From: Bacteroides eggerthii
GTDB taxonomy: Bacteria; Bacteroidota; Bacteroidia; Bacteroidales; Bacteroidaceae
Reading direction: 5' to 3'
DNA length: 64,000 nucleotides
NCBI RefSeq assembly: GCF_025146565.1
Contig: NZ_CP102258.1
Location: forward strand, 2,884,001 to 2,948,000
The notes under the pieces were generated by a model, which made no database searches, had not been told where the DNA came from, and saw only the letters and a list, made by a program, of their open reading frames with translations. Position numbers and translations under genes: made by a program. Shown in pieces: positions 38,958 to 47,827 of this stretch (its first letter is position 1; every line of letters begins with the position of its first letter).

Positions 38958-39019
38958 TAGTGATTAATGATTAGGAGGCTATGCAACAAGAGAGCGCAAT
39001 GCACTAATCATTAATCACT
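38958..39019. repeat. Inverted repeat of the GTGATTAATGATTA family
   Basis: Arms 38959-38974 and 39004-39019 pair perfectly over 16 bp, around a 29-base loop. It lies just after the ACT-domain gene and may end its transcription. The arm and part of the loop (TGCGCT...TTG...GCA on one strand) resemble the element at 29191-29255. Confidence 0.8.
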
Positions 39020-39029
39020 GATTTCTTTT

Positions 39030-39455
39030 TTACAGTTTATACAGATCGCTTGCAGCCAGCAGATCTACTTTTTTTTCCGTCAATACGCGAATACAGTTTT
39101 CCATATCGTTAGGACGGATAATGACATTGGCGGTCTGCCCATTGGCAAAAGAGTACATATATTCAATAAACACACCTTCATCGGACAGGCAGCGGAGAAC
39201 TTTTGCCAATGAACCCGGGATATTGGGGCAACTGATTCCCACCACATCCGTTACATTGACAGCAAAATGATTATCCTTTAAAGCTTTATATGCTTTATCC
39301 GGTTCAGAGACAATGCCGCGAAGAATACCAAAATCAGCATTCTCGGCTATGCAAAGAGCAGAAAGGTTGACACCTTCTTTGGCAAGAACTTCCGTCACTT
39401 CCGTAAGGCGGCCTGACTTGTTCTCCAGAAAAATAGAAAGTTGTTTTGCTACCAT
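39030..39455 (-). CDS. Tandem ACT-domain protein
   Basis: A 141-residue protein made of two ACT domains (about 4-68 and 70-137), for example KQLSIFLENKSGRLTEVTEVLAKEGVNLSALCIAE and GSLAKVLRCLSDEGVFIEYMYSF. ACT domains bind amino acids as regulators. It has no catalytic domain and lies 11 bases after paaK, so it probably senses an aromatic amino acid or related acid and adjusts the ligase pathway; this is inference from context. Confidence 0.9.
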   Translation of the reverse strand: MVAKQLSIFLENKSGRLTEVTEVLAKEGVNLSALCIAENADFGILRGIVSEPDKAYKALKDNHFAVNVTDVVGISCPNIPGSLAKVLRCLSDEGVFIEYMYSFANGQTANVIIRPNDMENCIRVLTEKKVDLLAASDLYKL

Positions 39456-39466
39456 AATATCTTGTT

Positions 39467-40765
39467 TTACAGTTTTCGGTTATCAATTACGCGTTTCGCT
39501 TTACCTACACTACGCTCGATGCTGCGCGGTTCCACCAACCGGACATCCACGCCCAAGCCTAATACGCTTTGCAAACGCGCTGTAAGTTTTTTCTTCAAGG
39601 CCAGCATCTTGTTAATCTCATCAGAGTAATATTCCGGACGGACTTCCACTTGCAGTTCCATAGTATCCGTATTGTTCTTTCGATCGACAAGCAGCAGATA
39701 ATGCGGTTCAAACTCAGGCATCTCAAGAATAACAGACTCAATCTGTGTGGGGAATACGTTTACACCGCGTATGATAAGCATATCGTCACTACGTCCGAGG
39801 ATGCGGTCCATGCGGACCAATGTACGCCCACAAGGACATTTGTCATAGTGCAAAGCCGTAAGGTCTTTAGTGCGATAGCGCAGCAAAGGCATTCCTTCTT
39901 TGGTGAGATGCGTAAACACCAATTCTCCTGTTTCGCCCGGTGCAACCGGCTCAAGCGTTTTCGGGTCTATGATTTCCGGGAAATAATGGTCTTCATTGAG
40001 ATGCGTACCATGCTGGCACTCACATTCGTATCCTACACCGGGGCCGGCTATCTCGCTCAGCCCATAGATGTCATAAGCTTTTATTCCCAATTTCGTTTCA
40101 ATGTCACGACGCATATTCTCTGTCCATGGCTCTGCCCCGAAAGCGCCGAACTTCAGTTTGAACTCTTCACGCGGAAAACCGGAGTCCTTAATGGCATCCG
40201 CCAGATACAGAGCATAAGAAGGCGTGCAACAAAGAACCGTCGAACCGAAATCATGCATCAGCGTTATTTGCTTCTCCGTATTACCGCTGGACATTGGAAT
40301 TACGGAAGCACCGATATTTTCAGCACCGGCATGAGCACCCAGCCCGCCGGTAAAGAGCCCGTATCCGTATGATATCTGAAAAATATCCGAACTGCCGGCG
40401 CCATAAGCCGTAAAAGCGCGTGACAGACACTCCGACCAGGCCGAAAGGTCCTTACGCGTGTACCCCACCACAGTGGGCTTTCCGGTAGTACCGGAGGAGG
40501 CGTGGATACGAACTATCTGGCTCATAGGAACAGCACAAAGTCCAAAAGGATAGTTATCCCTAAGATCGTATTTCGTAGTAAAAGGCAGTTTCACAATATC
40601 GTCAATGCTGTTGATGTCATCAGGAGTGATTCCCAATTCCTGCATTTTCTTGCGGTAGAAAGGAGTGTCATGATATACACGCTCCACAGTCTTTTTAAGA
40701 CGAATGCTTTGGATTTTACGAAGGCTTTCGCGATCCATACATTCGATACTCTCATTCCAAATCAT
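39467..40765 (-). CDS. paaK: Phenylacetate-CoA ligase family protein
   Basis: A 432-residue adenylate-forming ligase that makes aryl-acetyl-CoA from aryl acid, ATP and CoA. The AMP-binding P-loop is SSGTTGKPT (90-98), with YGLSEIAGPGVGYEC and the RTKDLT hinge region further on. In gut Bacteroides this family is usually linked to reductive synthesis of aromatic amino acids from phenylacetate or indoleacetate together with indolepyruvate:ferredoxin oxidoreductase, but those genes are not adjacent here. Paired with the ACT-domain gene. Confidence 0.92.
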   Translation of the reverse strand: MIWNESIECMDRESLRKIQSIRLKKTVERVYHDTPFYRKKMQELGITPDDINSIDDIVKLPFTTKYDLRDNYPFGLCAVPMSQIVRIHASSGTTGKPTVVGYTRKDLSAWSECLSRAFTAYGAGSSDIFQISYGYGLFTGGLGAHAGAENIGASVIPMSSGNTEKQITLMHDFGSTVLCCTPSYALYLADAIKDSGFPREEFKLKFGAFGAEPWTENMRRDIETKLGIKAYDIYGLSEIAGPGVGYECECQHGTHLNEDHYFPEIIDPKTLEPVAPGETGELVFTHLTKEGMPLLRYRTKDLTALHYDKCPCGRTLVRMDRILGRSDDMLIIRGVNVFPTQIESVILEMPEFEPHYLLLVDRKNNTDTMELQVEVRPEYYSDEINKMLALKKKLTARLQSVLGLGVDVRLVEPRSIERSVGKAKRVIDNRKL

Positions 40766-40809
40766 GTTTTTGTTGTATTACATTAATGGTTGTTATTAAT
40801 TTGATACCG

Positions 40810-40840
40810 CAAAGATATGTTTTACTTACGAATTCACAAA
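40810..40840 (-). promoter_or_regulatory. Promoter of paaK and the ACT-domain gene
   Basis: On the minus strand TTTG (40837-40840) and TATCTTTG (40810-40817) are 19 bases apart, an excellent match. Leader about 35-40 bases. Confidence 0.7.
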
Positions 40841-40921
40841 TTTTCAACACAAAAAACTCCAATGTTTTTTAAAAGCCTGAAAAGTATTATATAATTACAT
40901 AAGCGCCTTTATTCCAGACTT

Positions 40922-41015
40922 GCCGGCAATGACTCAAAGAAGGAGCCCCATTCAGTCAGGGACTGAAAGGCAATGACTCACTGACTGAAAGGCACTCAGT
41001 CAGTGAGTCATTGCC
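40922..41015. repeat. Nested direct and inverted repeats with a 20-bp perfect hairpin
   Basis: Arms 40969-40988 and 40996-41015 are exact 20-bp reverse complements around a 7-base loop. GGCAATGACTCA occurs at 40925 and again at 40969 on the plus strand, and GACTGAAAGGCA at 40961 and 40983. The unit lies in the 435-base gap between the divergent paaK and uvrB genes, outside both promoters. No gene is seen in that gap. Confidence 0.9.
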
Positions 41016-41150
41016 ACCCTTGCAGGAGCATGTTCTGAGAGGGGTATGGAAGTGGTGGTACATCATAGTATTTTTTATATACATTTCATTCATTTTTCCG
41101 TTTTATGGAGCAAGGAGTTATGGGAGTAACCATGTTTTTCGATACATTAA

Positions 41151-41182
41151 GTTGCTTTATTTTCATACCTTTCCTATCTTTG
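41151..41182 (+). promoter_or_regulatory. Promoter of uvrB
   Basis: TTG (41152-41154) and TATCTTTG (41175-41182) are 20 bases apart. It lies inside the 5' extension of the longest open frame and so fixes the start of uvrB at 41201, with a leader of only about 10-15 bases. Confidence 0.7.
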
Positions 41183-41200
41183 CCCGACAATCCTGATGAA

Positions 41201-43261
41201 ATGAACAAATTCGAGTTAACATCCGCCTATCACCCTACCGGTGACCAGCCGGAAGCAATTGCACAACTTACCGAAGGCGTGCGTGAGGGAGTTCCCGCAC
41301 AGACCTTACTTGGTGTAACAGGTTCCGGAAAAACGTTTACCATTGCCAACGTCATAGCCAACATCAACAAACCTACGCTCATATTGAGCCATAACAAGAC
41401 GCTGGCAGCACAGTTGTACAGCGAGTTCAAAGGATTCTTTCCGAACAATGCGGTAGAATATTATGTGTCCTACTATGATTATTACCAGCCCGAAGCCTAT
41501 CTTCCTTCCTCAGACACTTACATAGAAAAAGATCTCGCTATCAATGACGAAATTGACAAACTCCGGCTTGCCGCCACTTCCGCCCTGCTTTCCGGGCGCA
41601 AAGACGTGGTGGTAGTCTCTTCCGTATCATGTATTTACGGTATGGGAAATCCGGCAGACTTCTATAATAATGTAATCGAAGTGCAACAAGGAAAGAATTA
41701 CAGTCGCAATGTATTTCTCCGACGACTTGTAGACAGCCTTTATGTCCGTAATGACATAGACCTGAACCGCGGCAACTTCCGCGTGAAAGGTGATACGGTA
41801 GACATCTACCTGGCCTATGCCGACAATCTTCTGCGCATCGTTTTTTGGGGAGATGAAATAGACAGCATCGAAGAGGTGGACCCGGTGAGTGGTGTTACGA
41901 TAGCCCGGTTCGACGCCTATAAGATATATCCCGCCAACTTGTTTATGACAACCAAAGAAGCCACCTTGCGGGCTATCCATGAGATAGAAGACGACTTGCA
42001 CAAACAAGTGCAATGGTTTGAGAACGAGGGGCGCCCTTTCGAAGCCAAACGCCTGCAGGAACGTGTAACTTACGATATGGAAATGATGCGCGAATTAGGC
42101 CATTGCTCAGGCATAGAAAACTATTCGCGCTATTTTGACGGACGTGCGGCAGGCACCCGTCCCTACTGCCTGCTGGATTTTTTCCCCGAGGATTTTCTCA
42201 TAGTCATCGACGAAAGCCATGTGAGCGTTCCGCAGATACGTGCCATGTATGGCGGCGACCGCGCCCGAAAGACAAACTTGGTAGAATACGGTTTCCGGCT
42301 TCCCGCAGCAATGGACAACCGTCCGTTGAAGTTCGAGGAGTTTGAATCAATGGCAAAACAGGTTATATACGTCAGCGCCACACCTGCCGATTACGAACTG
42401 ATGCAATCTGAAGGTATTGTTGTAGAGCAGGTAATCCGTCCGACCGGCTTGCTGGATCCCATTATCGAAGTACGCCCCAGCCACAACCAGATAGACGACT
42501 TAATGGAAGAAATTCAGTTACGCATCGAACGCAACGAGCGCACGCTCATCACCACTCTGACCAAGCGCATGGCAGAAGAATTGACGGAATATCTTCTCAA
42601 TAACAACGTGAAGTGCAACTATATCCATAGTGATGTGGATACACTGGAGCGCGTAAGGATTATGAGTGATTTACGCGAAGGCGAATATGACGTACTGGTC
42701 GGCGTCAATCTTCTACGTGAAGGACTGGACTTGCCGGAAGTATCCCTTGTTGCTATTCTGGATGCGGACAAGGAGGGATTCCTCCGTTCCCACCGTTCGC
42801 TGACGCAGACTGCCGGACGTGCCGCCCGCAATGTTAACGGCATGGTCATCATGTATGCCGACAAAATTACGGAAAGCATGCAACTGACCATCGACGAGAC
42901 CAACCGCCGCCGCGAAAAGCAACTGAAATACAACGAAGAACATGGCATCACGCCTCAACAAATCAAAAAAGCCAAAAGTCTCAACGTATTCGCCGGTACA
43001 GAAGGATTTGCCGAAAGTGGAACCGGAAAGGAAAAACTGTCAGGAAACGCGCCCCGTCCTTATGTGGAACAAGAGAGTACCTCCATGCTCGCCGCAGACC
43101 CTATTGTTCAGTACATGAGCCGCAACCAGCTTGAAAAGAGCATCGAGCGCACCAAGAAACTGATGCAGGAAGCTGCCAAGAAACTCGACTTCATCGAAGC
43201 GGCGCAATATCGTGATGAAGTGCTGAAAATGGAAGAACTGCTGAAAGAAAAAAAAGAATAG
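41201..43261 (+). CDS. uvrB: Excinuclease ABC subunit B
   Basis: The damage-verification helicase of nucleotide excision repair, 686 residues. Walker A GVTGSGKT (38-45), the beta-hairpin region [21 protein letters not shown] that wedges between the strands, DESH Walker B in [11 protein letters not shown], and a C-terminal UVR motif (about 645-680) that binds UvrA and UvrC. The ATG at 41201 is chosen over 41105: the promoter lies between them, and [17 protein letters not shown] is the usual N-terminus. Confidence 0.98.
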   Translation: MNKFELTSAYHPTGDQPEAIAQLTEGVREGVPAQTLLGVTGSGKTFTIANVIANINKPTLILSHNKTLAAQLYSEFKGFFPNNAVEYYVSYYDYYQPEAYLPSSDTYIEKDLAINDEIDKLRLAATSALLSGRKDVVVVSSVSCIYGMGNPADFYNNVIEVQQGKNYSRNVFLRRLVDSLYVRNDIDLNRGNFRVKGDTVDIYLAYADNLLRIVFWGDEIDSIEEVDPVSGVTIARFDAYKIYPANLFMTTKEATLRAIHEIEDDLHKQVQWFENEGRPFEAKRLQERVTYDMEMMRELGHCSGIENYSRYFDGRAAGTRPYCLLDFFPEDFLIVIDESHVSVPQIRAMYGGDRARKTNLVEYGFRLPAAMDNRPLKFEEFESMAKQVIYVSATPADYELMQSEGIVVEQVIRPTGLLDPIIEVRPSHNQIDDLMEEIQLRIERNERTLITTLTKRMAEELTEYLLNNNVKCNYIHSDVDTLERVRIMSDLREGEYDVLVGVNLLREGLDLPEVSLVAILDADKEGFLRSHRSLTQTAGRAARNVNGMVIMYADKITESMQLTIDETNRRREKQLKYNEEHGITPQQIKKAKSLNVFAGTEGFAESGTGKEKLSGNAPRPYVEQESTSMLAADPIVQYMSRNQLEKSIERTKKLMQEAAKKLDFIEAAQYRDEVLKMEELLKEKKE

Positions 43262-43343
43262 AATCTAAAAAAGCGGTTTACACGAAACTGTTTGATGCCA
43301 CATTTGTTACTCCTTGTATATAAATCATTTAATCAACAAGATT

Positions 43344-44402
43344 ATGAATACAAAAAGAGTAGCGGTAGCATTGGCAGTCTTAGCTGCCTTATTTTCCTCA
43401 GGCGTACAGCAAGCGGACGCATGCACGCGTGCCACTTACATCGGACCGGACAATATGGTTGTCACAGGTCGTACAATGGACTGGAAAGAAGATATAATGA
43501 GTAATATTTATGTCTTTCCCCGAGGGATACAAAGAGCCGGATACAATAAAGGCGAAACAGTGAAGTGGACTTCCAAATACGGCAGTGTCATTGCAACAGG
43601 CTACGACATCGGTACGTGCGACGGCATGAACGAAAAAGGGTTGGTAGCCAGCCTTCTGTTCCTGCCCGAGTCTATATATGATCGTCCCGGAGATACCCGT
43701 CCGACAATGGGCATCAGCATTTGGACGCAATACGTACTCGATAACTTCGCCACCGTACGCGAAGCCGTAGACGAACTGAAGAAAGAGACATTCCGAATCG
43801 ATGCTCCCCAAATGCCGAACGGTTCGGCTTCCACCCTGCATCTGGCTATTACGGACGAAACGGGAAATACCGCTATCTTGGAATACCTGAACGGAAAGCT
43901 TAATATTCACGAAGGTAAAGAGTATCAGGTAATGACCAACTCACCCAGATATGAATACCAATTAGCCATTAACGATTACTGGAAAGAGGTCGGTGGATTG
44001 CAGATGTTGCCGGGAACCAACCGTTCCAGCGACCGTTTTGTACGCGCATCATTCTACATCCATGCCATTCCGCAGACGGCAGACGCTAAGATTGCAGTGC
44101 CCAGCGTATTGAGCGTGATGCGTACCGTATCCGTCCCGTTCGGAATTACCACACCGGACAAGCCTCATATCTCTTCCACCCGCTGGCGTTCGGTCTCCAA
44201 TCAGAAAGACAAAGTCTATTATTTTGAGTCAACTCTCACTCCTAACCTATTCTGGCTCGATTTGAAGAAAATAGATTTCAGCCCTAAAGCCGCTATAAAA
44301 AAACTATCGCTGACCAACGGAGAAATATATGCAGGGGATGCCGTAAAGGACTTGAAGGAAAGTCCTTCTTTTACCTTTTTATTCCAAACGCCTGTTCTCT
44401 GA
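43344..44402 (+). CDS. Choloylglycine hydrolase family (bile salt hydrolase or penicillin V acylase)
   Basis: A 352-residue secreted N-terminal nucleophile hydrolase. The signal peptide (MNTKRVAVALAVLAALFSSGVQQADA) ends just before Cys27, which becomes the N-terminal catalytic residue. Arg43 and Asp46 in TGRTMDW, Asn in MTNSPRY and Arg in GTNRSSDRFVR complete the active site. It cleaves amide bonds, in gut bacteria typically glycine- or taurine-conjugated bile acids; choice between bile salts and penicillin V cannot be settled from motifs alone. The location is periplasmic. An upstream in-frame ATG (43314) would add ten residues before the signal peptide and is not preferred. Confidence 0.92.
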   Translation: MNTKRVAVALAVLAALFSSGVQQADACTRATYIGPDNMVVTGRTMDWKEDIMSNIYVFPRGIQRAGYNKGETVKWTSKYGSVIATGYDIGTCDGMNEKGLVASLLFLPESIYDRPGDTRPTMGISIWTQYVLDNFATVREAVDELKKETFRIDAPQMPNGSASTLHLAITDETGNTAILEYLNGKLNIHEGKEYQVMTNSPRYEYQLAINDYWKEVGGLQMLPGTNRSSDRFVRASFYIHAIPQTADAKIAVPSVLSVMRTVSVPFGITTPDKPHISSTRWRSVSNQKDKVYYFESTLTPNLFWLDLKKIDFSPKAAIKKLSLTNGEIYAGDAVKDLKESPSFTFLFQTPVL

Positions 44403-44437
44403 CAAAACCTCATAAAACTTTATTAAAGATATACATA

Positions 44438-44475
44438 AAGGACCGTACCTTACAGACAAATGAAGGCGGTCCTTT
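44438..44475 (+). terminator. Terminator of the choloylglycine hydrolase gene
   Basis: A 9-bp stem (44438-44446 with 44467-44475) with an inner CCTT/AAGG pairing, followed by TTTTC. It lies 35 bases after the stop. Confidence 0.75.
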
Positions 44476-44527
44476 TCTGCATACCTGTTTTTCGCGTTAT
44501 ACTTAAGCTTTTCTCGTGATTTTTCCG

Positions 44528-44535
44528 TATGTTTG
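44528..44535 (+). promoter_or_regulatory. Candidate -7 box (TATGTTTG) of addAB
   Basis: An exact TAnnTTTG match 29 bases before the ATG at 44564. It lies inside the longer open frame, which supports the shorter start. No clear -33 box. Confidence 0.45.
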
Positions 44536-44563
44536 TAGTCAAACTTCAAAGCTGCATATCCAC

Positions 44564-47500
44564 ATGGAACTATTAGTATACAAAGCCTCAGCCGGTTCGG
44601 GAAAAACCTTCACGCTGGCTGTGGAATACATCAAACTTCTGATCCTTAACCCCCGCGCCTATCGGCAGATACTTGCCGTAACCTTCACCAATAAAGCTAC
44701 GGCAGAAATGAAGGAGCGCATTCTGACGCAACTTTATGGCATTTGGAAAGAAGATCCTGCATCAGACGCCTATCTGAAACGCATCAAAGAGGATTTGGCT
44801 TCCTCTCCCCTTTCCGACAAAGAACTGCGCCGGCGTGCAGGAATGGCATTGCAATATATGCTGCACGATTACAGCCGTTTCCGCGTGGAGACAATCGACT
44901 CCTTTTTCCAGTCCGTCATGCGCAACCTTGCCCGCGAACTGGAACTCAGTCCCAACCTGAATATTGAGTTAAACAATACCGATGTCCTGAGTGATGCCGT
45001 CGACAGTATGATTGAAAAGCTCACCCCTTCCTCACCCGTACTGGCATGGCTGCTGGACTATATCAACGAGCGCATTGCCGATGACAAACGCTGGAATGTC
45101 TCCAACGAAGTCAAAAGCTTCGGACGGAACATCTTTGATGAAAGTTACATAGAACGTGGCGAAGGACTTCGGCTCAAACTCCGTTCTCCGGAAGCAATAA
45201 AACTCTACCGGGATGTATTGCGCGAAATGGAGACCGATGCATTGGAACAGATGAAAGGTTTCTACGACCAGTTTGAAGGCGAGTTGGACGGACATGCCCT
45301 CGTACCTGAAGATTTGAAAGGCGGTGCACGCGGCATAGGCAGCTATTTCCGCAAGTTGCGCGACGGACGGCTGTCAGACAAAGATGTCATGAATGTCACG
45401 TTGCAAAACAGCCTGGCAGATGCCAAGAACTGGGCTACCAAAACATCTTCGCGCAAGGACGACATTATCCGACTGGCAGAAACCAGCCTAATACCTTTAC
45501 TCCAAGACGCAGAGCGGCTGCGTCCGCAGAAGAACCGTACGATAAACAGTTGCCGTCTCTCACTGCAACATCTCAACAAGCTGCAACTGCTCAATCACAT
45601 CGATGAGGAAGTGCGCACATTGAACCGCGAGCACAACCGATTCCTGCTATCCGACACCAGCGCTTTACTGCATAAGTTAGTACACGAAGGCGATTCCTCT
45701 TTCGTATTTGAAAAAATAGGCGCCAATATCCGCAACGTAATGATAGATGAGTTTCAGGATACAAGCCGCATGCAGTGGGACAACTTCCGGCTACTGTTGC
45801 TCGAAGGACTTTCGCAAGGAGCAGACAGCCTTATTGTGGGTGATGTGAAACAATCCATTTACCGCTGGCGAAACGGCGACTGGGGAATATTGAACAGTCT
45901 GGGAAGCACCCGGTCTGAATCCCAACTCCCGTTCCCTTTCCCGGTACGCGTGAAAACTCTGAAGATCAACCGCCGAAGCGAAACAAATGTCATCAATTTC
46001 AACAACCGCCTGTTTACCGCCGCGGTAGACCATCTGAACACACTATACTTGGAGGAACTGAAAGAAGAATGCTTTCCCCTGAAAGAAGCCTACGCCGATG
46101 TTGCTCAGGAATCTCCTAAAACAGACAACAAGGGTTATGTCAAAGTCTCCTTCATAGAGCCTGATGAAGAACAGAGCTACGCCGAAAAAACCTTATCGGC
46201 TCTGGGTGAAGAAGTACAAAGGCTGCTTTCAGCAGGTGTGAAGCTGAACGATATCACCATCCTTGTGCGTAAGAACAAGAACATACCGTCTATTGCCGAC
46301 TACTTCGACAAGGAGTTACATCTTCCTATTGTGTCGGACGAAGCGTTCCGTCTGGATGCCTCCCTTGCCATCTGCATGCTGATAGACGCCTTACGCTACC
46401 TGTCCAATCCGGAAGAAAAGATAGCAAGAGCTTCGTTAATAGCAAATTACAAACTGCAGACCAGCTATGAGCGAGGAACGGAAACCGGAAGGACGGGAGG
46501 AAATCCTGCGGACTGGCACCAACTGCTGACTGCCGATGTGGCGACAGTGCTCCCAGCAGAATTTATCTCCCGCATGGATGAATTACGCCTGATGCCCTTG
46601 TACGAGCTGTTGGAAGAACTGTTCACGCTGTTCAACATGGGCAGCATTGGGAAACAGGACGCCTATCTGTTTGCATTCTTCGATGCTGTGACGGAATATC
46701 TGCAAAGCAACTCTTCCGACCTCGACGGCTTCATCCGCTATTGGGATGAAACCCTCTGCTCCAAGACAATCCCCAGCGGAGAGATGGACGGCATACGCAT
46801 CTTCTCCATCCATAAGTCCAAAGGGCTGGAGTTCCATACGGTCCTCATCCCCTTCTGCGACTGGAAACTGGAGAACGAAACATACAACCAGTTAGTGTGG
46901 TGTACCGCCCCCGAATCACCTTACAATTCAATAGACCTTGTTCCTGTCAACTACTCTTTCACAATGGCGGAATCCGTTTACCGGCAGGACTACCTCGACG
47001 AGAGGCTGCAACTATGGGTGGACAACCTGAACCTGCTTTATGTGGCATTTACCCGCGCCGGGAAGAACCTGATCTTATGGAGCAAGAAGGACCAAAAAGG
47101 CACAATGGCAGAACTTCTTTCCGCTGCCCTGCCGCGAGTTGCCCAAGCGGGAGAAGGCAGTTGGAACGAAGATGAGAAGATCTATGAAAGCGGAACGACA
47201 TGCCCGTCGGAGGAAAAGTCTCCTCACTCTGCAGGAAATACGGAAAGCAAAGTCGTGAATAAGCTCGCACAAAAACCGGTGAAACTTCCGGTACACATGG
47301 AGAGCATGCGACACGACATTGAATTCCGCCAGTCCAACCGTTCCGCCGACTTCATTGCCGGAGTGGACGAAGCCGAGTCCAGCCAGCGTTTCATCAACCG
47401 GGGGCGCTTGCTGCATACGCTTTTCTCCGCCATCGAAACAGAAGAGGATATTGATGATGCCATCAACCGTCTGGTATTCGAAGGTGTTATCGGGCGTACC

Positions 47501-47827
47501 GAAACAGAGGAAGAAATACGGGAGTTGACCCATAGGGCTTTCTCGCAACCGCAAATCAAAGACTGGTATTCCGGGACCTGGCAACTATTCAACGAGTGCG
47601 ACATTATCTGGCAGGAAAACGGAGAACTCCGTAACCGGCGCCCGGACCGCGTAATGATGCGCAACGGTACAATCGTAGTTGTCGACTTCAAGTTCGGTAA
47701 GCCCAGCAAGAAATATAACAAGCAGGTACAAGGGTACATAGAATTACTCGTCCGCATGGGGTATGATGCAAATGCCATCAGCGGGTATCTGTGGTATGTA
47801 GAAGAAGAAATAATAGAGAAAGTATGA
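44564..47827 (+). CDS. addA: AddA-type helicase-nuclease subunit
   Basis: The ATP-driven helicase and nuclease of AddAB, the RecBCD counterpart that resects double-strand breaks for RecA. 1087 residues: UvrD-like Walker A ASAGSGKT (8-15), Walker B DEFQDTS, IHKSKGLEF motif, LLYVAFTRAG motif, and a C-terminal PD-(D/E)XK nuclease with RRPDRVM and Asp1041/Lys1043 in VVDFKFG. The start follows from the P-loop position and promoter. It overlaps addB by 4 bases (ATGA). Confidence 0.93.
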   Translation: MELLVYKASAGSGKTFTLAVEYIKLLILNPRAYRQILAVTFTNKATAEMKERILTQLYGIWKEDPASDAYLKRIKEDLASSPLSDKELRRRAGMALQYMLHDYSRFRVETIDSFFQSVMRNLARELELSPNLNIELNNTDVLSDAVDSMIEKLTPSSPVLAWLLDYINERIADDKRWNVSNEVKSFGRNIFDESYIERGEGLRLKLRSPEAIKLYRDVLREMETDALEQMKGFYDQFEGELDGHALVPEDLKGGARGIGSYFRKLRDGRLSDKDVMNVTLQNSLADAKNWATKTSSRKDDIIRLAETSLIPLLQDAERLRPQKNRTINSCRLSLQHLNKLQLLNHIDEEVRTLNREHNRFLLSDTSALLHKLVHEGDSSFVFEKIGANIRNVMIDEFQDTSRMQWDNFRLLLLEGLSQGADSLIVGDVKQSIYRWRNGDWGILNSLGSTRSESQLPFPFPVRVKTLKINRRSETNVINFNNRLFTAAVDHLNTLYLEELKEECFPLKEAYADVAQESPKTDNKGYVKVSFIEPDEEQSYAEKTLSALGEEVQRLLSAGVKLNDITILVRKNKNIPSIADYFDKELHLPIVSDEAFRLDASLAICMLIDALRYLSNPEEKIARASLIANYKLQTSYERGTETGRTGGNPADWHQLLTADVATVLPAEFISRMDELRLMPLYELLEELFTLFNMGSIGKQDAYLFAFFDAVTEYLQSNSSDLDGFIRYWDETLCSKTIPSGEMDGIRIFSIHKSKGLEFHTVLIPFCDWKLENETYNQLVWCTAPESPYNSIDLVPVNYSFTMAESVYRQDYLDERLQLWVDNLNLLYVAFTRAGKNLILWSKKDQKGTMAELLSAALPRVAQAGEGSWNEDEKIYESGTTCPSEEKSPHSAGNTESKVVNKLAQKPVKLPVHMESMRHDIEFRQSNRSADFIAGVDEAESSQRFINRGRLLHTLFSAIETEEDIDDAINRLVFEGVIGRTETEEEIRELTHRAFSQPQIKDWYSGTWQLFNECDIIWQENGELRNRRPDRVMMRNGTIVVVDFKFGKPSKKYNKQVQGYIELLVRMGYDANAISGYLWYVEEEIIEKV

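Noticed and set aside
40922..41015. Terminator of paaK or uvrB
   Set aside because: Both genes point away from the hairpin; it is upstream of each, so it cannot end their transcripts.
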